This document shows, one piece after another, positions 9,578 to 17,109 of a DNA stretch of 64,000 nt. Each line of letters begins with the position of its first letter. Positions within the stretch are counted from its first letter, which is position 1. The DNA is from Thiosulfatimonas sediminis (GTDB lineage Bacteria > Pseudomonadota > Gammaproteobacteria > Thiomicrospirales > Thiomicrospiraceae), in NCBI RefSeq assembly GCF_011398355.1, contig NZ_AP021889.1:2170001-2234000 (forward strand). Direction: 5' to 3'. The translations under genes were made by a program, and so were the position numbers. A model generated the notes under the pieces. It made no database searches and was not told the origin of the DNA. It worked only from the letters and a program-made list of their open reading frames with translations.

Positions 9578-10546
9578 CTAGGCGATAAAAAGCTCCCGTA
9601 GGAACTTTAGGAGTAATCTCAGGTTTTGGCCAGCGCCACAGAGCAACGCAAACACACTGTCCCCTTGCTCACCTTTCAAGCTACAACGATTTAATCGTCC
9701 CTCGGTTTTCATATGACCAATGGTCGGCTCAATCGCACTTCGGCGTTTGAGCTTTTTCTTTAGCGACGCTGTCATGCCTCTTCTTTGACCAGCGATGTAA
9801 ACCTTTGTATCCGTGACGGCGTGACCTCGATAGCCTTTATCGACAAACACTCTTTCAACAGTTGTTTCGGTCAATTGTTGTGTTTGTTCAATGGCTTCCA
9901 CTAAGCTGTGGCCGTCATACGGGTTATGAGGCAGGTTTTTCATTCCAACCACCAGACCCTCTTTTAAGGTGGTGCTCACCGAGACTTTGGTACCGAACTC
10001 GTAAGGTTGACGCGCTTTGCCTTTCGCGATGCATTTCACTTCAGGGGCATGCAGGCTGTAGCATTTGTTCTTGTCTTTAGGCTGTTGATCTTTCACTTGC
10101 TTGGCCAGTGCAATCAGAACAGTCATCTGAGGACTTAACTCGGTGGCTTTACGTTCAATGTCCCGAATAATGCGTCCTAAGCGACTACGCTGTTTTTTTA
10201 AACTGGTACGCATTCGTTTGAATTGACGAGCATGGGCATAACGTGCGGTTTTAATCGCTAGGAGGGGTCCTATTCGATTGTAATTTTGTCGAAGTGCAAT
10301 CCCTTCTGCATCCGCTTGCTTGACCAGTTTCTCTCGTGCTTTCTCAATGAGTTTTGAATCGGTCGGGTAGGTAATCGCTTTTTCCATTACAGTCGTGTCG
10401 ACAATCACCTCTGTAAAACTTTTGGTCGATACCATGTTGGCGGTCAGTGCAGCACGAATGCTCGCATGGAGTAGTTTTTCAATCTCTTTTACGCCTAATC
10501 GTTTACGCCAACGCACCAGAGAACTCGGATCAATCGGTAATTCATG
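9578..10546 (-). pseudogene. IS5-family transposase, C-terminal part
   Basis: The reading frame from HELPIDPSSLVRWRKRLG onward contains the catalytic DDE residues: Asp in IVDTTVMEK, Asp in VFVDKGYRGH and Glu in RRSAIEPTIGHMKTEG, as in IS5-group transposases. The N-terminal part lies about 3.9 kb away at 14447-14759, beyond the IS66 insertion. The frame remains open into the IS66 end as far as a TTG, but that is a junction artefact. No full-length protein can be made, so it is inactive. Confidence 0.9.
10539..10546. repeat. IS66 target site duplication, left copy
   Basis: AATTCATG lies immediately outside the left IS66 end; the identical 8 bp is at 14447-14454. Eight base pairs is the known duplication length for the IS66 family. 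Confidence 0.92.
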
Positions 10547-10561
10547 GTAAGCGTCCGGCAA

Positions 10562-12136
10562 TCACCGGTTGCTAGGCTGCCACTTGTGCGGTAGGAGTTG
10601 GTCGATTTGACTGGCTTTATGGGTGGGTAAGCGTTCAAGCACGTCTTTGAGATAGGCGTAAGGATCCAGACCATTGTTTTTAGCTGATTGAATCAAGCTC
10701 ATAATATTCGCCGCACGTTGACCACTGCGTAAACTGCCGGCAAACAGCCAGTTCTTGCGACCTAACGCCCAAGGTCGGATTTGATTTTCTACCCAGTTAT
10801 TATCGATGGGCAGGCGGCCATCTCCAAGGTATCGGCTTAAGGCATCCCAACGTTTCAGGCTATAGTGAATCGCTTTTTCCGTTGCCCCACCTTTGGGCAC
10901 TTTTTCTCGATGGACCTGCAGCCATTTGAGCAGCAGGTCCATAATCGGTTTGGATTTTTGCTGCCGGATGATCTGTCGTTCCTCTGGGGCTAAGGGTTGA
11001 ATCTCTTTTTCAATGGCGTAAAGTTGCCCCATTAGTTCAATGGCTTGAATGGCAATCGTGCTTTTGCCGCTTTCATGCAGTTCCACGAACTTACGACGGG
11101 CATGCGCCATGCAACCGACTTCGCTCACGCTTTGTTTAAAACTGGCTTTGTACCCAGGATAGTCATCACACACCAGTGCGCCTTTCCAGTCTTGTAGGAC
11201 TTCTCGTGCAAACTTGCCGTTTCGCCCTTCACTAAAGTGGTAATACACCGCCTTATGTTGTGCATTGGCTGGATTGGTGTAGGCCCACAGATAGGCTTTA
11301 TGGGTTTTCTTATTCCCCGGCTTGAGCATGGGCACTGGGGTTTCATCGGCGTGCAAGACCGGTTGCGTCAGCAAAAAGTCTTTGAGTGCTTGAGCCACCG
11401 GTTCGAGTTGAACACCACAGACGCCAACCCATTCAGCTAAAGTGGAACTGGGTAATTTAACACCGGCCCGTTCAAAGATCTGAGCTTGACGATACAGCGG
11501 TAAGTGATCAGCGTATTTGGCGATGAGCAGATGTGCGAGTAACCCAGAGGTTGGCAGACCTTTGTCAATGATTTGTGGGGGCATCGGTTTTTGAACCAGA
11601 GTTTCACAGGCATCGCACGCCCATTTGGAGCGAATATGACGTTCCACTTGAAACGTCCCGGGCAGATAATCCAGCTTCTCACTGACGTCTTCACCAATAT
11701 GGCGTAATTGACAGCCACATGAACAGGTGGTGGATTCGGGATCATGACGGATGTCAAGACGAGGTAGGTTTTCGGGTAGCGGCTGACGCTTAGGTTTTTT
11801 CTTTGGTTGCGCTGTGTCGGTTTTGTCTCTAAGCGCATCCAGTTCCGATTCAATCGCCGCAATGTCGGCATCGGTCACTTCATCCAACAGTGTCATCTGT
11901 AAGGCGCTGATCTGTTCACTTTTGTGTGAGAATTTTAAACGTCTCAGATACGCCAACTCATGCGTGAGTTGATGGATTTTAAGATCTTTTTGTTGCAGCG
12001 CTTTGGTATTGGCCGCAATGCGTTGGTCTTTTTCTTGAAGACGAGCTTCTTGAGTCTCGACCTGAATGAATAACTGCGCCGCCAGTGTTCGTAACTGGTC
12101 GGCAGAGAGTTGATGGAGGTTTGGCATTGTTTTCAT
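10562..12136 (-). CDS. tnpC: IS66 family transposase TnpC
   Basis: A 524-residue DDE transposase. It has an N-terminal coiled-coil-like region (residues 10-90), a zinc-binding pair (CSCGC near 139 and CDAC near 175), and catalytic motifs LHADETPVP, VCDDYPGY and NNWVENQIRPWALGRKNW, the last two carrying the second Asp and the Glu. It is full-length and open. The IS3 insertion separates it from tnpB and its original promoter, so expression is probably reduced or now depends on sequence within the IS3. Confidence 0.93.
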   Translation of the reverse strand: MKTMPNLHQLSADQLRTLAAQLFIQVETQEARLQEKDQRIAANTKALQQKDLKIHQLTHELAYLRRLKFSHKSEQISALQMTLLDEVTDADIAAIESELDALRDKTDTAQPKKKPKRQPLPENLPRLDIRHDPESTTCSCGCQLRHIGEDVSEKLDYLPGTFQVERHIRSKWACDACETLVQKPMPPQIIDKGLPTSGLLAHLLIAKYADHLPLYRQAQIFERAGVKLPSSTLAEWVGVCGVQLEPVAQALKDFLLTQPVLHADETPVPMLKPGNKKTHKAYLWAYTNPANAQHKAVYYHFSEGRNGKFAREVLQDWKGALVCDDYPGYKASFKQSVSEVGCMAHARRKFVELHESGKSTIAIQAIELMGQLYAIEKEIQPLAPEERQIIRQQKSKPIMDLLLKWLQVHREKVPKGGATEKAIHYSLKRWDALSRYLGDGRLPIDNNWVENQIRPWALGRKNWLFAGSLRSGQRAANIMSLIQSAKNNGLDPYAYLKDVLERLPTHKASQIDQLLPHKWQPSNR

Positions 12137-12154
12137 GCCGCGGATTATAAAGAC

Positions 12155-12446
12155 TGAACTGGTCTAATAGCAGTGGACACTTTTATAAGAGACAATAGAT
12201 GTTGTCGAACTAGGAGTGATCATGAGTCAAAAGAGAACTTATAAAACTTACACCGATGAGTTTAAAAAAGAAGCCGTCGCGTTGGTAACGGATCAAGGTT
12301 ACAGTGTGGCAGAGGCGGCTGAATCCTTAGGTGTCAGAACGAATTTGATTTACAAGTGGAAAGAGAAGTTTGAAGCCCAAGCCAATGGGTCAGCACTGAG
12401 TCAGGATGAACGCGCTGAGTTGAAACAGTTGCGCGCTGAAAACAAG
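12155..12446 (+). mobile_element. Truncated IS3-family left end (292 bp)
   Basis: Starts with the IS3 terminal sequence TGAACTGGTC and runs through the first part of orfA, then meets the start of a second, complete IS3 copy. It is nearly identical to 12447-12738, with only about three internal base differences and one at the junction. It encodes orfA residues 1-77 (12216-12449) and lacks orfB. Confidence 0.88.
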
Positions 12447-12449
12447 TGA
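12216..12449 (+). pseudogene. Truncated IS3 OrfA (helix-turn-helix)
   Basis: The first 77 residues of an IS3-type OrfA with the helix-turn-helix region SVAEAAESLGVRTNLIYKWKEKF. It stops at a TGA formed where the next IS3 copy begins (AACAAG then TGAACT). The leucine-zipper part and the frameshift region are missing, so it cannot give OrfAB. It differs from the complete copy by Ala to Gly near residue 59 plus a silent change. Confidence 0.85.
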
Positions 12450-12507
12450 ACTGGTCTAATAGCAGTGGACACTTTTATAAGAGACAATAGATGTTGTCGA
12501 ACTAGGA

Positions 12508-12804
12508 GTGATCATGAGTCAAAAGAGAACTTATAAAACTTACACCGATGAGTTTAAAAAAGAAGCCGTCGCGTTGGTAACGGATCAAGGTTACAGTGTG
12601 GCTGAGGCGGCTGAATCCTTAGGTGTCAGAACGAATTTGATTTACAAGTGGAAAGAGAAGTTTGAAGCCCAAGCCAATGGGTCAGGTCTGAGTCAGGATG
12701 AACGCGCTGAGTTGAAACAGTTGCGCGCTGAAAACAAACGCTTAAAACTCGAAAAAGAGATCTTAAAAAAAGCTTCAGCCCTTCTGGCGCAAGACATCCG
12801 ATAA
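12508..12804 (+). CDS. IS3 family OrfA
   Basis: 98 residues with an N-terminal helix-turn-helix (DNA end recognition) and a C-terminal Leu/Lys-rich coil (residues 66-90). A TTAAAAAAAGC run at 12763-12773 offers a slippery site; orfB lies in the -1 frame and is open from that point, so a fused OrfAB transposase by programmed frameshifting is expected, as is known for IS3 elements. AGGAG precedes the start (ATG at 12514; ATG at 12508 is annotated but lies close to the AGGAG). Confidence 0.9.
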   Translation: MIMSQKRTYKTYTDEFKKEAVALVTDQGYSVAEAAESLGVRTNLIYKWKEKFEAQANGSGLSQDERAELKQLRAENKRLKLEKEILKKASALLAQDIR

Positions 12805-12815
12805 CGTTTTCATTC

Positions 12816-13676
12816 ATGGATGAATTGATTCAGGAGGGCTTGCCAGTTAAGCCTGTGAGCCAAGTGTTGAAACTCAGTCGTTCAGGCTATTACGCATGGA
12901 AAAAACGACCTAAAAAGGTGATCAAGGCAGAACAACTTGAACTCTATCGTACAGCCAAAAAGCTCTTCAAAGAGAGCCGTGACAGTTTGGGCTCTCGTGA
13001 ACTCGCCAAAGCCCTTCGTAAGGCTGGGTTTCCCGTCAGCCGAGAGAAAGCACGTCGGCTCATGAAAACACTGGGATTAGTCGTCAAGCAGCGTCGAGCT
13101 TATAAAATAACGACTAAGCGTAACCTGACACATCGAGTGGCGGATAACTTGGTCAAGATGAAGTTCAATCCAAGCGCGATGAATCAAGTTTGGGCAGGCG
13201 ATATTACCTACTTGAAAACACCTGAAGGTTGGCTGTATTTGAGTGTCGTAATGGACCTGTATTCTCGCCGCATTATCGGTTGGGCCGTGAGTGAAAGAAT
13301 GACGGTCGAACTCGTCATGCAATCCTTGCAGCAAGCGTATTGGCTACGAGGGCATCCCAAAGGCGTGATTTTTCACAGTGATCGTGGTTCTCAGTACACG
13401 AGCAAACGTTTTGCCACGCTGCTAGCCAAGCAAAATATGACCGCATCGATGGGCGATGTCGGAGCCTGTTGGGATAATGCCGTTGTTGAACGATTTTTTG
13501 GCAGCTTAAAACATGACTGGCTGTTTAAAGCCTATCATCCAACACGCGAGAGCATGAAACAAGACGTAGCGGATTACATGCGTTACTACAACTTAAAAAG
13601 GCTTCATACTGCGAACGGTGATTTAACGCCGATTGAGTATGAAAATTGTAAAAAAACAGTGTCCAAAAAAGCTTGA
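12816..13676 (+). CDS. IS3 family OrfB (integrase-like transposase domain)
   Basis: 286 residues with an HTH_21-type N-terminus and an rve integrase core. The DDE motif appears as WAGDITYLKTP, FHSDRGSQYTS and NAVVERFFGSLKHD. It is in the -1 frame relative to orfA and open back to the A-run near 12765, so it is probably translated mainly as the OrfAB fusion. It appears intact, so this IS3 copy could be active. Confidence 0.93.
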   Translation: MDELIQEGLPVKPVSQVLKLSRSGYYAWKKRPKKVIKAEQLELYRTAKKLFKESRDSLGSRELAKALRKAGFPVSREKARRLMKTLGLVVKQRRAYKITTKRNLTHRVADNLVKMKFNPSAMNQVWAGDITYLKTPEGWLYLSVVMDLYSRRIIGWAVSERMTVELVMQSLQQAYWLRGHPKGVIFHSDRGSQYTSKRFATLLAKQNMTASMGDVGACWDNAVVERFFGSLKHDWLFKAYHPTRESMKQDVADYMRYYNLKRLHTANGDLTPIEYENCKKTVSKKA

Positions 13677-13686
13677 CCAGAACACA

Positions 13687-14016
13687 CTAACTCAGTGATA
13701 AGGAAGTCTCGAGCCGTTGCCAAGGCAAGCCCTGCATCAGTGCCAGACATTGTTCAGGGGAGAGTGTCACGGAATCGCCGCGCCACAGCTCAGCCCAATG
13801 GAATTTACCTTGATTCAAACGTCGAGCACAGAGCCAGATGCCTAAGCCATCGTGGACCAATAACTTCATTCGATTGCCGCGCTTATTGGCAAACAGATAC
13901 GCATGATGGGGTTTGGCCTCACCAAACACGGCAATGACACGAGCTAATGCGGTATCGGGTCCTGCACGCATATCCATGGGTTCAGTCGCCAGCCAATAAT
14001 GATCAATGCGAATCAT
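13687..14016 (-). CDS. tnpB: IS66 family accessory protein TnpB
   Basis: 109 residues matching the IS66 Orf2/TnpB family: an MDMRAGPDTALARV segment near the N-terminus and AYLFANKRGNRMKLLVHDGLGIW in the middle. Its start overlaps the tnpA stop (ATGA). The stop codon TAG at 13687-13689 lies only two bases from the IS3 end, so the IS3 entered just after the gene without breaking it. TnpB is known to be needed with TnpA and TnpC for IS66 transposition; its biochemical role is unclear. Confidence 0.92.
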   Translation of the reverse strand: MIRIDHYWLATEPMDMRAGPDTALARVIAVFGEAKPHHAYLFANKRGNRMKLLVHDGLGIWLCARRLNQGKFHWAELWRGDSVTLSPEQCLALMQGLPWQRLETSLSLS

Positions 14017-14363
14017 GACTGCACCGACTTGACAAAGGCGCTTAATTTGGCCAATTCTGTGACAGGCCAGTGCACAGCAATCTTGCCTTGAGGTGCAGGC
14101 AGTTCGACCAAGAGCGTTTGAGGCGATGACGGCGGCAGATCGTTCAAGACCAGCGGAATAAATGCCGCTTGGGAAGCATGGCGCTTTTTAAGCTGACGCT
14201 TCCAGTTTTGTATTTGATTGGCGTTGATGCCGTAGTCCCGAGCGACTTGTGCAATCGAGGTGTTAGGGTCCTCGCAAGCGGTCAAAACCTGCTGTTTGAA
14301 TTCCCGTGAGTAGCGACGGCGAATCTTTTTGACTGTGGGAAGCGTTGATAGAGAGTCTGTCAT
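14013..14363 (-). CDS. tnpA: IS66 family accessory protein TnpA
   Basis: About 116 residues of an IS66 Orf1/TnpA protein with a helix-turn-helix (SIAQVARDYGINANQIQNWKRQL, residues about 37-59). The ATG at 14363 (MTDSLST) was chosen over an in-frame GTG at 14393. Just upstream, GTGCCCA and TGGGCAC (14369-14375 and 14387-14393) form a 7-bp inverted repeat that could fold in the leader RNA. The gene overlaps tnpB by four bases. Confidence 0.88.
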   Translation of the reverse strand: MTDSLSTLPTVKKIRRRYSREFKQQVLTACEDPNTSIAQVARDYGINANQIQNWKRQLKKRHASQAAFIPLVLNDLPPSSPQTLLVELPAPQGKIAVHWPVTELAKLSAFVKSVQS

Positions 14364-14446
14364 AATAAGTGCCCATTTAAAATACGTGGGCACCTAATTA
14401 TTCACAGATAAGTATGGTTGGTAAGAGGTGTTCACCGGACGGTTAC

Positions 14447-14454
14447 AATTCATG
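14447..14454. repeat. IS66 target site duplication, right copy
   Basis: AATTCATG, identical to 10539-10546, directly outside the right IS66 end and inside the IS5 transposase reading frame. Confidence 0.92.
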
Positions 14455-14759
14455 TTCAAAATACACACGACCACAAAATACTGGTAGTAAGGTGATTGCA
14501 GATAGGCCTCTAGGACGCCTTCATCACTGTGTCCAAAAAGATGCTGCAAATAAAACAGTCCAGCAATCAAGCGAGGCGGTGTTGCCGGACGTCCCGTTTT
14601 TGAGGGGAACAAGTCTGACCAAGAATCAAATTGTGACCAGTCAATCAGGTTGGTGAGTCGGGTGAGCTCATGGTCGGGATTAATAATGTCACAGAGCAGA
14701 GGGCGAAATAGATCGCGATTATGAGTCTCTTTTGGGTGAGTTTTAGGCTTCATGGTCAT
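14447..14759 (-). pseudogene. IS5-family transposase, N-terminal part
   Basis: Encodes the IS5-type N-terminus (KPKTHPKETHNRDLFRPLL, then RPATPPRLIAGLFYLQHLF and YLQSPYYQYF), continuing at 10546 after removal of the IS66. Joining the halves at the single AATTCATG does not restore the frame: one T appears missing in the TATTTTGTGG run, because TAT TTT TGT GGT would give YFCG and lead in frame into EHELPIDPSS. So there are two lesions: a one-base deletion and the IS66 insertion. The start is ATG 14759 or 14753; no clear ribosome binding site. Confidence 0.85.
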
Positions 14760-14814
14760 CAAAAATTGCAAGAAACAAAGTTCAAATTATAATGAAACTT
14801 GCAATTTTTGACAG
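14760..14814 (-). promoter_or_regulatory. IS5 transposase promoter inside a 13-bp inverted repeat
   Basis: On -, CTGTCA (14814-14809), 17 bp, then TATAAT (14791-14786). The arms CAAAAATTGCAAG (14810-14798) and CTTGCAATTTTTG (14772-14760) are perfect inverted repeats around the -10, the second ending at the start codon. A transcript from this promoter begins after the first arm; one reading in from outside contains both arms and could hide the start. Confidence 0.6.
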
Positions 14815-14871
14815 GCAAAATCACGCCAAACGCTATAACCCGTATGGGCTTACGGGGTTATTCAGGATCGA

Positions 14872-17106
14872 CTAATTAGCTGGGTCTGTAACAGTTATAA
14901 AGGCTGTTGATTTCTTACCTGATGGTGAAGTCACCGTAAATTCAACCGTTCCTAAATCTGTCTCTGCATTATCTGGGCTTGATTTAAGCACCATAAAAAA
15001 CTCGGTATGACTTAAAGTATTGTCAATGGTATCAATCGGTAAATCCGTCAACTCACCCACATCTGCGGTAACTTCAATGCTCGATCCGGTAGCAGGTGAT
15101 TGACGAACTGCAACCGTGCAAGTAGCATCATTTGGATTAACTGCCTCAACACGAATTAACGGATCATCTTCTGTACCTGCTCCGCTTCCATCATGACACA
15201 ACGCTGCAGTATCCTCAGCCATCAACCAAATTACAGCAAAATCTGCACCGGTATTGAAATTGATATTAGAAGAACAAGTACCATCATTCTTAAACTTACC
15301 ATTCGCATCTAAACAACTGGCGCCTGTGGTCGCTTGAATGTAAGTTCTTGCATAAGAATCCGCCATAATCAAAGTTGCCTGCCCGCGAATATGAGTCAAT
15401 GTTGTCTCAACCACCTCTGAATCAGGGCAAACACCAAAACCATTTGGATCTTCACAAGGTACGCCATTGAAAGTTCCATCGGCCAAATCAAACGCTTGGT
15501 TACTGTTGTAATCAATGAAACGCTCATCTTTAGCAAAAGTCGATGCTGAAGGATTAAAGTGACCACTTTCATCATCATCGCGATAGGCCTCGGTCATATC
15601 ATCAAAAGCCGGCGTATCAGCAACGCCGTCATTGCCCTGATAATCAAAACCGTCGTCAAAGACACCGTTAGCATTAATATCGTAATAAGTTTCGTGACCG
15701 ATCGCATAGGCGATAATTTGCACACGGTGATCTGCAGGAACAGGGTTTTGACTGCGCCAAACTACCGAACATTGACTTTCAACCGTTTGACAAGAACCGT
15801 CTGAGCCGCCGTTACCGATGCTACCTCCCTCAGTCGTGAAATTTACAACCGTTCCATCAGGAACATCGTTATTATTACGGTCTGCCAAAAAGACCGTTAC
15901 AGGCACTTCAACACCAGCAATCAAACCACTACTCCCTCCCGTCTCAGGAGCAAAAGTCTCGAGTGTTAGAGTAAAACTATTTTGGTCAGGAATGCCGGTC
16001 GTCACAGTTAGTAAATCAGACTGAACAAACACCGTGTCGCCACTTTCAAGCGTCAACGTTGCAGTGACACGCACAGGTGTAGGAATTGTACCTGCTTGAA
16101 CTGTTGTAGATGCCTCACCACTGATATTGGATTCAACTGAAGTTTCAGAAAGCGTAAGCCCACCGACAGCAGTTGACAACTCAAAAGTTACATTAGCACC
16201 TTGAACAGCATCGCCGTTATCATCGACAACTTTGAAAATAACCTGTGAAGTCTCACCATAACCAACACCGCCCGTTCCTTTCAAAGAAATTAATGTTGGC
16301 TCAGCACTGATAAATTGTATAGACGCTGCTGGAATGTCTTCGCCTTCATCAATCGTATTCGTGGCAATAAATTCGTAATTGACAGAAGCAGAAACCCCTG
16401 TTTCTGAGGATGCTGTAAAAGTTCCAGGAGCAGTACCGGAAGTTAAGTTATCCGGCGCAAGAATATTTACGCGAGCCTCACCGTTTTCATTGGATAAAAG
16501 TGTCCCTTGACTCACACTGCCGGACGTGGCTGAAACATTTATCAAAGTTTGAGGAATGGGATCGCCATTAGCATCTAACAATAAAATATCAACGTTAAAA
16601 TCTTCTTTTGATGAATAGGTCGCCTCGCCAGTGGATGCAACCGTTAATGATAAGTTAATCCCCGCAGTAGCGGTATCCCCACCAGCTCCCTCGACTGTCG
16701 TTCCAGCTAAAAAATCATAATTTAAGGTCGCTGTATCACCAGAAGCGGCAATAATCGTTAAAGTCCCAGAAGTATCACTTGTTAAACTAGAAGGAGAGGA
16801 GAGAAGAACTGAAGCTTCACCATTTGAATTTGTCGTGACACTTGAAGCAGATAGCGTACCGGAGGTTGCTTGCAACACCATTGCGACATTCTTATACGCA
16901 ATACCATCACTATCCAACAAGGCTAAATAGACAGTTGCATCATCGCCAGCAGGAATCGTGGTTGTTTCTGCACCATCAACAACCATTTTGGTATTGACGC
17001 CAGCGACAACACCATCAAAGTTTTCTGGGCTTCCCCCACCACCACAGCCACTAAGTAAAATGGTTACAAAAACAATCAAAAAACTTAGTATGGCTGGGGC
17101 TTTCAT
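14872..17106 (-). CDS. Large Ig-like-domain lipoprotein
   Basis: 744 residues. A lipoprotein signal peptide ends in the lipobox LSGC (Cys21), followed by a Gly-rich linker. Three to four bacterial Ig-like (Big-1/invasin type) beta-sandwich repeats follow at about 35-135, 148-250, 262-372 and 375-490. After these comes an Asp/Asn-rich section (about 490-570) with DINANGVFDDG and DYNSNQAFD, resembling calcium-binding EF-hand/dockerin loops. Several Cys could form disulfides. It starts three bases after recR. Its final stop base is supplied by the IS5 end; without the IS the frame would stop at the same codon (TAA). Probably surface-exposed; ligand unknown. Confidence 0.8.
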   Translation of the reverse strand: MKAPAILSFLIVFVTILLSGCGGGGSPENFDGVVAGVNTKMVVDGAETTTIPAGDDATVYLALLDSDGIAYKNVAMVLQATSGTLSASSVTTNSNGEASVLLSSPSSLTSDTSGTLTIIAASGDTATLNYDFLAGTTVEGAGGDTATAGINLSLTVASTGEATYSSKEDFNVDILLLDANGDPIPQTLINVSATSGSVSQGTLLSNENGEARVNILAPDNLTSGTAPGTFTASSETGVSASVNYEFIATNTIDEGEDIPAASIQFISAEPTLISLKGTGGVGYGETSQVIFKVVDDNGDAVQGANVTFELSTAVGGLTLSETSVESNISGEASTTVQAGTIPTPVRVTATLTLESGDTVFVQSDLLTVTTGIPDQNSFTLTLETFAPETGGSSGLIAGVEVPVTVFLADRNNNDVPDGTVVNFTTEGGSIGNGGSDGSCQTVESQCSVVWRSQNPVPADHRVQIIAYAIGHETYYDINANGVFDDGFDYQGNDGVADTPAFDDMTEAYRDDDESGHFNPSASTFAKDERFIDYNSNQAFDLADGTFNGVPCEDPNGFGVCPDSEVVETTLTHIRGQATLIMADSYARTYIQATTGASCLDANGKFKNDGTCSSNINFNTGADFAVIWLMAEDTAALCHDGSGAGTEDDPLIRVEAVNPNDATCTVAVRQSPATGSSIEVTADVGELTDLPIDTIDNTLSHTEFFMVLKSSPDNAETDLGTVEFTVTSPSGKKSTAFITVTDPAN

Positions 17107-17109
17107 GGG

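Larger units (their letters stand above)
12447..13684 (+). mobile_element. Complete IS3-family element
   Basis: 1238 bp from TGAACTGGTC (12447) to GACCAGAACA (13684). The 26-bp ends share CTGGTC and TGGACAC blocks as inverted repeats. It encodes orfA and orfB, overlapping in the -1 relationship. It sits between tnpB and tnpC of the IS66, in the opposite orientation. A clean target duplication is not seen: the outermost flanks of the two-copy unit are GAC and CAC. Confidence 0.9.
10547..14446 (-). mobile_element. IS66-family element with tnpA, tnpB and tnpC, itself interrupted by IS3
   Basis: The left end GTAAGCGTCCGGCAATCACC (from 10547) and the complement of the right end, GTAACCGTCCGGTGAACACC (from 14446 inward), form terminal inverted repeats beginning with the GTAA typical of IS66. 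A perfect 8-bp duplication AATTCATG flanks it. It encodes tnpA, tnpB and tnpC on -. Removing the IS3 material at 12155-13684 leaves about 2.37 kb, close to the usual IS66 size. Confidence 0.93.
9489..14872 (-). mobile_element. IS5-family element, interrupted by an IS66-family element
   Basis: The ends are inverted repeats: TCGGCTCTGAATAAC at the left (from 9490) matches the complement of the right end, TCGATCCTGAATAAC, with three mismatches, and both are bounded by TAATTA (9483-9488 and 14873-14878). Removing the inserted IS66 and one 8-bp target copy leaves about 1.48 kb, a normal IS5-family size. The transposase is read on - and is split. The element sits exactly at the 3' end of the Ig-like lipoprotein gene. 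Confidence 0.85.

Noticed and set aside
11437-11871. 144-residue open frame on - within tnpC
   Set aside because: Another frame of the IS66 transposase, with no recognisable domain.
12152-13687. Target site duplication of the IS3
   Set aside because: The flanking triplets are GAC and CAC, which differ in the first base; after the two-copy rearrangement no clean duplication can be claimed.
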